The position numbers and the translations under genes are program-made. Of a DNA stretch of 64,000 nt, positions 44,744-54,294 are shown piece by piece. Each line of letters opens with the position of its first letter. Position 1 is the first letter of the stretch. The notes under the pieces were generated by a model. It was not told where the DNA came from and did not search any database. It saw nothing but the letters and a program-made list of their open reading frames with translations. This stretch comes from Candidatus Nanopelagicus abundans (GTDB taxonomy: Bacteria; Actinomycetota; Actinomycetes; Nanopelagicales; Nanopelagicaceae). The stretch spans positions 310,001-374,000 of the forward strand of contig NZ_CP016779.1 of the NCBI RefSeq assembly GCF_002288305.1. The letters run 5' to 3'.

Positions 44744-45741
44744 GCCTGAGTAAAAAATGGTGTGTGGGCAGGTGCGTTGATATAACTGAGTAGCTCATCA
44801 TCTACACGAATTATTGAAATAGAAGCACCAGCCATCTCAAGTGATGTTGCAAACTCACCAACATGCACTCTTGCCACATTAACACCATACCCAGTTAATA
44901 CTTTCTTAGCATGTCGATACATAATATAAAGTTCTTCAGGTGGTGTAGCGCCAAGACTATTCACTAAGACACAAACTTTGTCACCAGACTTTAAATCTAA
45001 ATCATCTTTAATCGCTGAAACTAGTTGTTCAGTTATCTGATCAGCACTTTCTAACTTAGTTTTCTTTATTCCAGGCTCACCATGAATACCCATGCCAATT
45101 TCCATCTCACCAGGCTTAACCTCAAAAGTTGGGTGCCCAACAGTTGGCAGAGTTACTGGGCTTAGTGCAACTCCCATAGTTCTAGTTTGGGCAGCAGCCT
45201 TTCTTGTAACAGCTACGACCTCATCTAAAGATTTACCAGCTGCTGCAGCAGCGCCTGCAACTTTGTATAAAAAGAATATTCCAGCAATACCTCGTCGGCG
45301 AGACTCCTCACCTTTTGGAGCTGACGCAACATCATCTGCACCAAGTATTGTCTCAACTCTAATTCCTTCAGCTGCTGCCATCTCAGCTGCAAAGTCAAAG
45401 TTCATTACATCTCCGCCGTAGTTTCCGTAAATATAAAGAACACCGGCTCCTGAATTAACTTGCTTAGTTACTGCCAACATTTGCTCGGCGGTAGGACTTT
45501 GAAAAACATCACCAACCGCAACACCATCTAATAAACCTTTACCAACATAGCCAAGAAATAGTGGCAAGTGCCCTGATCCTCCACCAGTAGTAATGCCAAC
45601 TTTCTTTGCAACCGGTGCATCAGCTCGCACTAAAGCATGCGTATCACCCTCTACAGACTTTAGTTGGGTGGGGTAAGCCTGGAGAATTCCATCCAGCATC
45701 TCATTTACGAACTCTTTCGGAGTGTTAATGATTTTCTGCAT
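44740..45741 (-). CDS. dhaK: dihydroxyacetone-kinase-type subunit DhaK (possibly tetrulose kinase)
   Basis: Substrate-binding subunit of 333 residues. GGGSGHLPLFLGYVGKG (about 52-68) contains the active-site His, and GMGIHGEPGI (about 216-225) the His that binds the ketone covalently. Classical DhaK has G-S-G-H-E-P; here the residue after His is Leu and the loop is more hydrophobic, as in DhaK relatives linked to tetrulose (erythrulose) kinases. Substrate could be dihydroxyacetone from the nearby aldolase or a four-carbon ketose. RBS GGGAAAGG. Divergent from the binding-protein gene. Confidence 0.85.
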   Translation of the reverse strand: MQKIINTPKEFVNEMLDGILQAYPTQLKSVEGDTHALVRADAPVAKKVGITTGGGSGHLPLFLGYVGKGLLDGVAVGDVFQSPTAEQMLAVTKQVNSGAGVLYIYGNYGGDVMNFDFAAEMAAAEGIRVETILGADDVASAPKGEESRRRGIAGIFFLYKVAGAAAAAGKSLDEVVAVTRKAAAQTRTMGVALSPVTLPTVGHPTFEVKPGEMEIGMGIHGEPGIKKTKLESADQITEQLVSAIKDDLDLKSGDKVCVLVNSLGATPPEELYIMYRHAKKVLTGYGVNVARVHVGEFATSLEMAGASISIIRVDDELLSYINAPAHTPFFTQA

Positions 45742-45790
45742 ATATTTAGCCTTTCCCTAGGTCAAACAAGAGTTTATAACAAAATTGTCA

Positions 45791-45813
45791 CATTAAATTT
45801 ATGCAATTTAATG
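45791..45813. promoter_or_regulatory. 23-base perfect inverted repeat, candidate operator
   Basis: CATTAAATT and AATTTAATG separated by TATGC, centred in the 169-base gap between divergent dhaK and the transporter operon. Size and symmetry fit a dimeric repressor (LacI, GntR or DeoR type). No regulator gene was found in the window. Confidence 0.65.
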
Positions 45814-45910
45814 GACTATTGACCAATACCCTATCAAACAAATATATTCTCTTCACCTATGGAGGTCAATTTCTGATCCCCATTAAAGGAACGAAAAACC
45901 GAGGAGAACA

Positions 45911-46918
45911 ATGAAAAAATCAAAGCTGATTGCAATTGTTGCAGCGACTGCAGCACTTGCCCTCACAGTAAGTGGTTGCTCATCATCTGGCGATAGTGCA
46001 TCAGATAAGCGCTACGTAGTATCCGTTAAGTTGATCGGCGTTGGCTGGTTCGACAATATGGAAAAGGGAATTTTAGAGTGGTCTGGCGAAAATGAAATTG
46101 ATGCCAGCATGACTGGTGCAACAGATGCTTCACCTGAAAAACAATCAAAGATGGTTGAAGATTTAATTGCACAAAAAGTTACTGGCATTGGAATTGTTCC
46201 AAATGACGTTGCATCTATTGATGGTGTAATTCAAAAGGCTAAAGATGCTGGAATTTTTGTTGTTACTCACGAAGCAGGCGGAACTAAAAATGCTGATGCA
46301 AACATCGAAGCATTTGAGAACGCTGCATACGGTGCAGTAATAATGGATAACCTAGCTACCTGTATGGGATCTGCTGGTAAGTACGTAGCATTTGTTGGTA
46401 CTTTGACAAACGGAAGCCATAACGAGTGGGTTGCCGGCGCAAAGGCTCAACTAGATGCTAAGTATCCAAATATTAAGCGCGTAGAGAATCCAATTGAGTC
46501 TAAAGAAGATGCAGATGTTGCATACAATAAGACTAAGGAACTATTGAAGAAATACCCTGACCTAAAGGGCTTCCAAGGATCATCAGCAAATGATGTAGTT
46601 GGAATTGGCCGCGCAGTTGAAGAGCTTGGTCTAAATGACAAGGTCTGCGTAATGGGAACTTCAATTCCTTCTATGACAACTAAGTTGCTTGACACCGGAG
46701 CGATCGACAAGATCTTCTTCTGGGATTCAGCACTTGCAGGCAAAGCGATGCTAAATATGCTTGAAATTCTAGGCAAGGGCGAGAAGATCACTGCAGGTAT
46801 GGATCTTGGCGTACCAGGCTATGAAGCAATCACTGTTAGCGCTACAAATCCAAAGAGCTTCAATGGAGCTGCTTGGGTAATTGTCGATAAAGATAACGCA
46901 AGCCAATATAATATATAA
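45911..46918 (+). CDS. sugar-binding lipoprotein (RhaS/LsrB-like CUT2 class)
   Basis: Extracytoplasmic binding protein of 335 residues. Lipobox VSGC (about 20-23). Mature part: VVSVKLIGVGWFDNMEKGI, VEDLIAQKVTGIGIVPNDV, VVTHEAGGTKNADANIEAFEN, KGFQGSSANDVVGIGRAVEE. The family contains rhamnose, ribose and AI-2 (LsrB) binding proteins; the H-E-A-G segment in place of D-S-D suggests a ligand different from ribose. Good GAGGAG site. First gene of a six-gene rightward operon. A very strong hairpin follows. Confidence 0.87.
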   Translation: MKKSKLIAIVAATAALALTVSGCSSSGDSASDKRYVVSVKLIGVGWFDNMEKGILEWSGENEIDASMTGATDASPEKQSKMVEDLIAQKVTGIGIVPNDVASIDGVIQKAKDAGIFVVTHEAGGTKNADANIEAFENAAYGAVIMDNLATCMGSAGKYVAFVGTLTNGSHNEWVAGAKAQLDAKYPNIKRVENPIESKEDADVAYNKTKELLKKYPDLKGFQGSSANDVVGIGRAVEELGLNDKVCVMGTSIPSMTTKLLDTGAIDKIFFWDSALAGKAMLNMLEILGKGEKITAGMDLGVPGYEAITVSATNPKSFNGAAWVIVDKDNASQYNI

Positions 46919-46942
46919 AATATTGGACATTCCCATTGGGAA

Positions 46943-46975
46943 GAAAGTGGGGCACGGTTTCCGTGCCCCACTTTC
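46943..46975. terminator. strong hairpin after binding-protein gene
   Basis: Perfect 15-bp stem (GAAAGTGGGGCACGG and CCGTGCCCCACTTTC) with a 3-base loop and no U tract. It shares the AGTGGGGC...GCCCCACT core with the hairpin at 343-373. Confidence 0.75.
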
Positions 46976-47059
46976 GTTAATAAGGTATTAACAATTTGTT
47001 AAAGTAGTAATAATATTGAATTATATTTAACTAACTTATTAGAGGGGTTTATTTACTAA

Positions 47060-48556
47060 ATGGTTAGTACAGAAAGCCTTAACTACAGCGTTAAAAATAT
47101 TACAAAAAGTTTTGGTGGGGCTAAAGCGCTCTCAAATGTTTCGATGTCAGTTTCAAGCAGTGAAGTCCACTGCCTCGCTGGTGAAAACGGCTCAGGCAAA
47201 TCAACATTAATTAAGATTATGTCAGGTGTCCACGCCCCCGATTCTGGTTTAATCCGCTTAGATAGAAAAGAATTTAATCAACTTTCACCAAGGCAAGCAG
47301 TGCAAGAGGGAGTACAGGTAATATTTCAAGATTTTTCATTACTACCAAATCTGACTGCGGCTGAAAATATAGCCTTACCAACATTTATATATGAGAATTC
47401 AAAATTTATAAGTAAGCGTGAAACTAAGAAAATTGCTCAGAGCGCACTTGAACTAATTGGCGTAGATATTGATTTTAATCTTCCAGTTTCTGATATCTCA
47501 ATAGCCTCAAAGCAGTTAATTGCAATTGCCAGAGCTACTAATCTAGGCGTAAAAATGTTGTTTATGGATGAACCAACAACGGCTTTAACAAGAAAAGAAA
47601 TTACCCGTTTATTTGAGGTTATTAATCAAATAAAAGCACGTGGAGTAGCAACCGTTTTTGTAAGTCATAAGATTGATGAGATCCAAGAAATTTGCAATAC
47701 GATTACGGTTCTTCGAAATGGTGAAGTAGTAGCAGATGGACCTATGAAAGACTTTGGAGCAAGAGAAATTTCACAAGCAATGACAGGTCATGATGTTTTA
47801 ACAACTCGAATTGCGCCAGATCTTAAAATAAGTGAGCAAAAAGTGGTTGAGGTATCTCATCTGACTGCTAAGCCAACATTTTCTGATATCTCATTTTCAG
47901 TTGCGCCAGGAGAAATTTTAGGTATTACTGGTTTGCTTGGATCTGGTCGTACAGAGTTAGCTGAGGCAATATTTGGGAAGTATCTTGTTGATTCAGGGGA
48001 GATAGCAGTTAATGGAGTTAAGTTAAGCATAAATTCCGCTAAAGCGGCTCTAGATGCTGGAATTGGATACGTTCCTCCAGATCGTTTAACACAAGGGTTA
48101 TTTTTAGAGCAATCGATATTAAGAAACTTAGTTGCCGTTGGTATTGATAGATATAAGAGTAACTGGGGTTCATTACCTAAAAAAAATCTAACCGCAATTG
48201 GTAATAAGTGGGTTTCAGATCTTAAAATTAAAACTAAAAATCCATCAAATCCAGTGACTTCCTTATCTGGAGGAAATCAACAGCGAGTGGTGTTAGCAAA
48301 ATGGTTTGCCATGAATCCACATTTAATGATTCTAAATGGTCCAACAGTAGGTGTTGACGTCGGGTCAAAGCGGGAGATATTAGAAATTATTAGGGATAGA
48401 GCAAAAAATGGAATGTCATTCTTGGTAGTTTCAGATGATATTCCTGAACTTATCCAAATTTGCCATCGAGTACTGGTAATTAAGAATGGGAAAATATCTA
48501 AAGAATTTCTAGAATCAGAGCTTGATGAAGCTTCTTTATATAAGGAGTTGAATTGA
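47060..48556 (+). CDS. CUT2 sugar ABC transporter ATPase (RbsA/LsrA-like)
   Basis: Double ATPase of 498 residues. First domain: Walker A GENGSGKST (about 39-47), FQDFSLLPNL, FMDEPTTALT. Second domain (from about 270): degenerate Walker A GLLGSGRTE, GYVPPDR, signature LSGGNQQRV (about 398-406), and VGVDVGSKREI. This arrangement is that of RbsA, XylG and LsrA. RBS GAGGGG. One base separates it from the first permease. Confidence 0.93.
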   Translation: MVSTESLNYSVKNITKSFGGAKALSNVSMSVSSSEVHCLAGENGSGKSTLIKIMSGVHAPDSGLIRLDRKEFNQLSPRQAVQEGVQVIFQDFSLLPNLTAAENIALPTFIYENSKFISKRETKKIAQSALELIGVDIDFNLPVSDISIASKQLIAIARATNLGVKMLFMDEPTTALTRKEITRLFEVINQIKARGVATVFVSHKIDEIQEICNTITVLRNGEVVADGPMKDFGAREISQAMTGHDVLTTRIAPDLKISEQKVVEVSHLTAKPTFSDISFSVAPGEILGITGLLGSGRTELAEAIFGKYLVDSGEIAVNGVKLSINSAKAALDAGIGYVPPDRLTQGLFLEQSILRNLVAVGIDRYKSNWGSLPKKNLTAIGNKWVSDLKIKTKNPSNPVTSLSGGNQQRVVLAKWFAMNPHLMILNGPTVGVDVGSKREILEIIRDRAKNGMSFLVVSDDIPELIQICHRVLVIKNGKISKEFLESELDEASLYKELN

Positions 48557-48557
48557 T

Positions 48558-49577
48558 ATGAACTTTAGAAAATTATTACGGCGCAATGAAACTGTATTAA
48601 TATTTGCAATAATAGTTTTTTCACTGGTAATCGGCTCAAAAAGTCCAGAATTCTTTACGATAGCAAACCTTTTTGACATCTTACGATCTTCCTTTGTTCA
48701 ACTTATTTTTGCGCTAGGTGTATTAATTGTAATTATTAGTGGTGGTATAGATGTTTCATTTCCAATAGTTGGTATCTTCGCTGGCTATACCGCAGTTGTA
48801 ATAATGCGCAAGTTTGAATTAAACGAAGAGAGTGTATTGGTGCCAATTGCACTTGCAATTCTAATCGGCATTATTTTAGGCGGTTTAAATGCAATAGCAA
48901 TTGCTGGCTTTGAAATTCCAACCCTAATTGCCACTTTGGGAACTGCTGGTATTTTTCGCGGATTTATGCTTTCATTTATTGGTGCATCATTTATTAGTGA
49001 TATTCCACTTGGATTAGATAAATTTTCTACAGCTGACCTAATTAAATTTGAATCTGAAGCGGGGACATTAGTAAGACTACATGTCTTAGTAATTCCAGTA
49101 GCACTAATTACTCTGGCAGTATCACTGCTATTAAATAGGACAATTTTTGGTAGATCGGTGTATGCACTAGGTGGGGGAGTTGAATCAACTAGAAGACTTG
49201 GTATCTCAGTTAAGCGCACACAAGCAAAAATTTATATGTTAGTTGGAGGATTATCCGGATTAGCTGGAATTTTATATGTTTCTTTGCAACGAAAAGCTAA
49301 CCCATATGACTTGGCTGGTTCAGAACTCGATGTAATTGCTGCAGTAGTACTAGGTGGTGCCAGCATTATGGGTGGATACGGCACCGTGTTTGGAACAGTT
49401 CTTGGCGTACTATTTATTAATATGATAAAAAATAACTTAGTTTTACTCGGTGTTAGCAGTTCATGGCAGCGAGCTGCAGTAGGAGTTTTGTTAATAATTG
49501 GTATAACTATTCAAGCAATAGGTGAAAATCAAAAGCAAAAAAGACAGCGATCTGCTACTAACAAAGAGGCGGAGTAG
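48558..49577 (+). CDS. CUT2 sugar ABC transporter permease (first)
   Basis: Permease of 339 residues with eight to ten spans. VIISGGIDVSFPIVG (about 53-67) is the family signature; the VVLGGASIMGGYGTVFGTVLG loop (about 268-288) is the conserved region facing the ATPase. Paired with a second, different permease, as in LsrC/LsrD systems, whereas ribose-type systems use one permease twice. Confidence 0.9.
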   Translation: MNFRKLLRRNETVLIFAIIVFSLVIGSKSPEFFTIANLFDILRSSFVQLIFALGVLIVIISGGIDVSFPIVGIFAGYTAVVIMRKFELNEESVLVPIALAILIGIILGGLNAIAIAGFEIPTLIATLGTAGIFRGFMLSFIGASFISDIPLGLDKFSTADLIKFESEAGTLVRLHVLVIPVALITLAVSLLLNRTIFGRSVYALGGGVESTRRLGISVKRTQAKIYMLVGGLSGLAGILYVSLQRKANPYDLAGSELDVIAAVVLGGASIMGGYGTVFGTVLGVLFINMIKNNLVLLGVSSSWQRAAVGVLLIIGITIQAIGENQKQKRQRSATNKEAE

Positions 49578-49579
49578 TT

Positions 49580-50605
49580 ATGAACGAGCGCCTACAACGA
49601 TTCAGCACTGCGGGATTATTAGCTGATCGTAAAGTTACCCAATTAATGGGGTTTACTACTTTTACCCTAATTTTTTTCACAGTTTTTTCATTTAACATTT
49701 TCTTTACCCCAGAAAATTTCCGGTCAATGGCATATCAAGTGCCTGAAATTGCGATCTTATCAATTGCCGTTATGTTATCTATGCTAACTGGTGGTATTGA
49801 TCTTTCAATAGTAGGTATATCAAATGCAGCTGCACTAGTTTCGGCTTACATAATGACTCAGAAAATGACTGAAGGTGGAGATATTTCTACCATGTGGATC
49901 ATTGCAGCTTGCTTAGCAGGAATCTTAATCGGATTGATATGTGGAGCAATTAATTCAATACTAATTGCAATTCTAAATGTGACGCCAATTTTAGCTACCT
50001 TAGCAACTATGACATTATTTAATGGAATTGCCATAGGAATTACTAATGGAGTTTCTGTTTCAGATTTGCCAAAGCAATTTATGCGAGTTGGCAATGGTAC
50101 ATTCCTTGGTATACCCACACCATTTGTACTAATGGTTGTTATTGCAATTTTTGTTGGTTACTTAATTAACCGTACTTCACTAGGTTTAAAGGTGTTGCTA
50201 ATTGGAACTAATAGAAAGGCTGCCCAGTACAGCGTGATGGGAGACCGTAAAGTCATCGCATGGACTTATATAATTTCTGGACTACTCTCTTCATTAGCCG
50301 GTTTAATTATTGCTTCTCGTACCTCAGCAGCTAGTCCAGATTTTGGTAATTCCTATATTCTGCTAGCTATTGTTGTTGTAGTTTTGGGTGGAATTAACCC
50401 GATGGGTGGATTTGGCACTGTTACCGGAGTAGTTCTAGCTACGATCGTATTACAGATGGTCTCATCTGGCTTTAATGCTCTAAGATTTAGTCAGTTCTTC
50501 TATTTGTTAGCACAGGGCGGAGTTTTAGTGTTGGTTATGATCCTAAACACTGTGTTTGAAAAGCGTCGAATAAATAGATCTATCAATAAATCATTGGATT
50601 CTTAA
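49580..50605 (+). CDS. CUT2 sugar ABC transporter permease (second)
   Basis: Permease of 341 residues. MLTGGIDLSIVGISNAAAL (about 72-90) and VVLGGINPMGGFGTVTGVVLA (about 272-292) are the same conserved blocks as in its partner, but the rest is divergent, so this is an old heterodimer. GGAG site before ATG. Its stop overlaps the start of the M42 gene by one base. Confidence 0.9.
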   Translation: MNERLQRFSTAGLLADRKVTQLMGFTTFTLIFFTVFSFNIFFTPENFRSMAYQVPEIAILSIAVMLSMLTGGIDLSIVGISNAAALVSAYIMTQKMTEGGDISTMWIIAACLAGILIGLICGAINSILIAILNVTPILATLATMTLFNGIAIGITNGVSVSDLPKQFMRVGNGTFLGIPTPFVLMVVIAIFVGYLINRTSLGLKVLLIGTNRKAAQYSVMGDRKVIAWTYIISGLLSSLAGLIIASRTSAASPDFGNSYILLAIVVVVLGGINPMGGFGTVTGVVLATIVLQMVSSGFNALRFSQFFYLLAQGGVLVLVMILNTVFEKRRINRSINKSLDS

Positions 50606-51693
50606 TGTCATTAATTGAGCGTTTAGAAAAATACTGCCTAACTCCTGCAATGTCAGGGTTTGAAGATGAAATGATTAAGAAGCTTAAGGCTGACTTAACT
50701 GAATATGTTGATGAAATTAGAGTAGATGTACTCGGAAATGTTATTGCCACTATTAAGGGTAGTAAATCTGACTCATCTGACTTAATGGTTTTTGCTCATA
50801 CAGATTCTTTAGGAATGATTGTTAAAAAAGTTGAAGAAAATGGCTTTATTAGAATAGAAAGAGTGGGCGGAGTACCAGAGCGAATATTGGCCGCATCAAA
50901 TGTCGTACTACAAGCAGAAGGTGGCAAGATTGTTAATGGCTTAATTGGTTTTGTTTCTCACCATTTAACTCCACCAGAGGATAAGTACAAAGTTAAGCCA
51001 ATAAATGAATGTTACGTAGATATTGGTGCTAATAGTGCACAAGAGGTAGCAGATGCTGGGGTCCGTATCGGAACACCCGTAATTTATCGACCAAGCTTTG
51101 AAAAGTTACTTAATAATAGAGTTGCTGCCACATCTATTGATGATCGAGCAGGTTGCGCATTACTAGTCGAATTAGCTGCACACTTTAAAAAGAATCGTCC
51201 AAATATCACTTTACATTTAGTGGGAACAGTGCAGGAGGAGTTTAATCTTCGTGGAGCTATGGTTGCTGCCCAGCAAATTAAACCAACTGCTGCAATTAGC
51301 ATTGATTTAGTTGCAGCCTCAGATACCCCAGATATTAAAGATTCAAATTCAGTTGCAGTTGGTAAGGGCCCTATTGTTGGTACTTATACATTTCATGGCC
51401 GTGGCACTTTAAATGGTCTCATTCCAAATCCAAAATTATTAGCACTTGTTGATCAAGCAGCTCTTAGCTCTAAAGTTAATCTTCAACGCCATGCCACAAT
51501 GGGATTACTTACAGATGCCTCCTATGTTCAGTTAGTAGGAGATGGTGTTGCTTGTGTTGATCTTGCTTGGCCAACTAGATATACCCACTCTGGTGTGGAG
51601 AGTTGCTCACTTGATGATTTAAATGATCTTCGTAAGTTATTAATTGAAGTTATTAGTAAATTTCCCTCCGAAGAAAAGTTTTTGCGCGGTTAA
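50605..51693 (+). CDS. M42-family metallohydrolase (SgcX/FrvX-like)
   Basis: Dinuclear metal hydrolase of 362 residues related to M42 aminopeptidases. VFAHTDSLGMIV (about 72-83) gives the first His-x-Asp, SIDDRAGCALLVELAAH (about 177-193) the bridging Asp, VGTVQEEFNLRGA (about 209-221) the catalytic Glu pair, SIDLVAA a metal Asp and RYTHSGVE the last His. Classic enzymes cut peptides, yet SgcX and FrvX homologues sit inside sugar operons as here, suggesting hydrolysis of a sugar conjugate. Coupled to the permease gene upstream. Confidence 0.85.
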   Translation: MSLIERLEKYCLTPAMSGFEDEMIKKLKADLTEYVDEIRVDVLGNVIATIKGSKSDSSDLMVFAHTDSLGMIVKKVEENGFIRIERVGGVPERILAASNVVLQAEGGKIVNGLIGFVSHHLTPPEDKYKVKPINECYVDIGANSAQEVADAGVRIGTPVIYRPSFEKLLNNRVAATSIDDRAGCALLVELAAHFKKNRPNITLHLVGTVQEEFNLRGAMVAAQQIKPTAAISIDLVAASDTPDIKDSNSVAVGKGPIVGTYTFHGRGTLNGLIPNPKLLALVDQAALSSKVNLQRHATMGLLTDASYVQLVGDGVACVDLAWPTRYTHSGVESCSLDDLNDLRKLLIEVISKFPSEEKFLRG

Positions 51694-51725
51694 TAGCAAC
51701 TTTAGGTAATGGGAAGTGGTGAGTA

Positions 51726-53261
51726 ATGGGACAAGATCTTCTTTTAGGAGTTGATATTGGTACCTATGAATCAAAGGGAGTATTAACAACAACAAAGGGT
51801 GAGGTAGTTGCTCAAACTTCAATTGCACACAAACTTCTATTTCCCAGAGCCGGATGGGCCGAGCATGACCCAGAATTAACTTGGTGGGGAGATTTTTGTA
51901 ATATTTCAAAGAAATTACTCACAACCCAAGGGGTTTCTGCCAGTGATATTAAAGGCGTGGGTGTGAGCGCTATTGGTCCTGATGTCCTACCAATTGATGA
52001 GAATTTTAATCCATTGCGAATGGGAATTTTATATGGTGTTGATACTAGAGCCGTTAAGGAAATTGATGAACTAAATGCTCAATTTGGTGAGGATACAATT
52101 TTTAATGCAACGGCTAACTGTTTATCATCTCAATCAACAGGTCCAAAGATCTTATGGATAAAGAAAAATGAACCTGAGGTTTATAAGAAAGCTCGCTGGT
52201 TTGTTGATGCCACAACTTTTATTGTGGCTAGATTAACTAATCGGGTAGTAATTGATCACTTCTCAGCAGGCTGTATGGTCCCTCTGTATGACCCATGGAC
52301 AAGTAAGTGGAGTGATAAGTATTGCAAAGAGTATATAAATCTTGATCAATTGCCGGAGATTTTATGGAGTAATGAGTTAGCTGGCACTATAACTGAAAGT
52401 GCGTCTAAGCAAACTGGATTAGCAGTTGGCACACCAGTCTCAGTTGGCACTATTGATGCTGGCGCTGAAGCACTTAGCGTTAGTGTTACTAAGCCAGGTG
52501 AAATGATGATGATGTATGGCTCTACTATATTTATGATTCAAGTTACTGATAACAATCAAGCTAGAGAAAAGCGGTTATGGGCAGGTCCATATTTGTTTCC
52601 AAATACTTGGTGCTTATTAGCTGGAATGGCAACTAGTGGATCACTTACCAGGTGGTTTAAAGATAACTTTGCAAAGGATTTAATAAGTAAAGAAGAGGCT
52701 GGTGGAGATAATGCATACGCAGAGTTAGTAAATGAGGCAGGTGCAACTCCAGCAGGTGCTGAAGGAGTCATAGTTTTACCTTACTTTAGCGGTGAGCGAA
52801 CACCAGTAATGGATCCAAGGGCAAAGGGAATGATCTTTGGTTTAAGTCTTACTCATACTCGTGGGCATTTATTCCGGGCAGTTTTGGAAGGTATGGGACA
52901 TGGAATTAAGCAGCATGTTGATCTCTTCACTGCAATTGGGGCAAGGCCACACACAATTAAATCTGTTGGTGGTGGCACAAAAAATAAGGTTTGGTTACAG
53001 GCAGTAAGTGATATCTCAGGTGTTCCACAAGAGGTTGCACCTCTAACTTTTGGCGCCTCCTATGGTGATGCCTTACTTGCAGGTGTTGCTACTGGATTAG
53101 TTGCCTCCGCTGAAGAGATAAGAGTTTGGCAGGGCCCACCAACTGTAGTTAAACCAAATGATGAGTTGGCTAAAACTTATGCTCCATTAAGTGAGATTTA
53201 TGCTCAACTTTATGATGCAACTAAAAATCAGATGCACAAACTACATGAGCTTGATTACTAA
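51726..53261 (+). CDS. FGGY-family sugar kinase
   Basis: Carbohydrate kinase of 511 residues. GVDIGTYESKGVLTT (about 8-22) and GWAEHDPELTWWGDF are the N-terminal FGGY features. SVGTIDAGAEALS and MMMYGSTIFMIQ belong to the second half, and IKSVGGGTKNKVWLQAVSDISGVP (about 414-437) is the C-terminal signature. More similar by eye to xylulokinase/LsrK-like members than to glycerol kinase. It converges on the MDR gene (stop at 53261, next stop at 53262), so the two operons meet here. Confidence 0.87.
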   Translation: MGQDLLLGVDIGTYESKGVLTTTKGEVVAQTSIAHKLLFPRAGWAEHDPELTWWGDFCNISKKLLTTQGVSASDIKGVGVSAIGPDVLPIDENFNPLRMGILYGVDTRAVKEIDELNAQFGEDTIFNATANCLSSQSTGPKILWIKKNEPEVYKKARWFVDATTFIVARLTNRVVIDHFSAGCMVPLYDPWTSKWSDKYCKEYINLDQLPEILWSNELAGTITESASKQTGLAVGTPVSVGTIDAGAEALSVSVTKPGEMMMMYGSTIFMIQVTDNNQAREKRLWAGPYLFPNTWCLLAGMATSGSLTRWFKDNFAKDLISKEEAGGDNAYAELVNEAGATPAGAEGVIVLPYFSGERTPVMDPRAKGMIFGLSLTHTRGHLFRAVLEGMGHGIKQHVDLFTAIGARPHTIKSVGGGTKNKVWLQAVSDISGVPQEVAPLTFGASYGDALLAGVATGLVASAEEIRVWQGPPTVVKPNDELAKTYAPLSEIYAQLYDATKNQMHKLHELDY

Positions 53262-54290
53262 TTAAGGATTAAGCATTACCCGATAGCTAGGTGTTGAGGT
53301 TGCTTGCTCAAAAGCATCAGATGCTTGTTCTAATGGATATGAGTTATCGATTAAGGCAGATAGATCTATTTGATTATTTGCAATCATTTCAGTTGCTACT
53401 GCGTGATCACGCCGATCAGCACTAACAACGCCTACCGCCGATGTTTCTTTGTTATGCATAAGATTTGGGTCAATTGCAAATGGCGTAACTGGGTGAGCTG
53501 AGGCAAATAAGCAGATCTTGCCACGATTATTTAATACATCTAAGCCATCTTGATTAACTTCATCACTGCCATAAGCAGTAATTGCAAAATCAACGCCACC
53601 AAGAAAAGCCTCTTTAATTCGCTCTCTAATGCCAGCACCAGTTTTAAAAACTAAATCAGCTCCAATTGCCTTAGCTTTTTCAAGCCGCTCTTCATTGATA
53701 TCAACTACTGCAACTCTAAGTCCTGATTTCTTAAGCACTAATGTGTTCATTAATCCCATTGTGCCGGCACCAAATACAACTGCAGTGTCACCTAATCGTG
53801 CATTAATTAGTCGAGCAGCATGGATGGCGCAAGATAATGGCTCTGCAAGTGCTGCCTGATCCCAATTAGCGTTACCGACTGGAAAAACGCCATCACTGCG
53901 ATGCACTTTATATTGCGCAAATCCACCTGGACCATATTGCCCACCTTTAAGTGAGAAATTTAAAAAGTGATCCACGCATCCTTTATCTTCACCTCTAAGA
54001 CAGGCTCGGCAACTACCACATGAGGATGAACCCATCGTGACTCGATCTCCAACCTTTACATTAGTTACTAGATCACCAATTGCTGAGATCTCACCAGCAT
54101 TTTCATGCCCACCTAAAAAAGGATAATCAGCTTTAGTTTGGCCGGTATAGATACGTTGTTCCCAAGTGCACAGTCCAGCTGATTTAATCTTTAGTAAAAC
54201 ATCTCGTGGACCAATAATTGGCATAGGTACATCAATAACTTCAATTTTTTTAACACCAGTAATAACTGCAGCCTTCATTTTTTCAGCCAT
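53262..54290 (-). CDS. zinc-dependent MDR alcohol/polyol dehydrogenase
   Basis: Medium-chain dehydrogenase of 342 residues. GLCTWEQRIY and GGHENAGEI hold the catalytic zinc ligands Cys and His-Glu. The structural zinc set is CGSCRACLRGEDKGC (about 91-105). VVFGAGTMGLMNTLV (about 169-183) is the NAD loop. Threonine-dehydrogenase/sorbitol-dehydrogenase-like. Last gene of the leftward operon that starts near 57251; 4 bases after the aldolase. Confidence 0.87.
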   Translation of the reverse strand: MAEKMKAAVITGVKKIEVIDVPMPIIGPRDVLLKIKSAGLCTWEQRIYTGQTKADYPFLGGHENAGEISAIGDLVTNVKVGDRVTMGSSSCGSCRACLRGEDKGCVDHFLNFSLKGGQYGPGGFAQYKVHRSDGVFPVGNANWDQAALAEPLSCAIHAARLINARLGDTAVVFGAGTMGLMNTLVLKKSGLRVAVVDINEERLEKAKAIGADLVFKTGAGIRERIKEAFLGGVDFAITAYGSDEVNQDGLDVLNNRGKICLFASAHPVTPFAIDPNLMHNKETSAVGVVSADRRDHAVATEMIANNQIDLSALIDNSYPLEQASDAFEQATSTPSYRVMLNP

Positions 54291-54294
54291 CTAG

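Noticed and set aside
48785-49219. 144-codon open frame antisense to the first CUT2 permease
   Set aside because: Lies wholly inside a well-supported permease gene, has no family features and mirrors hydrophobic codons.
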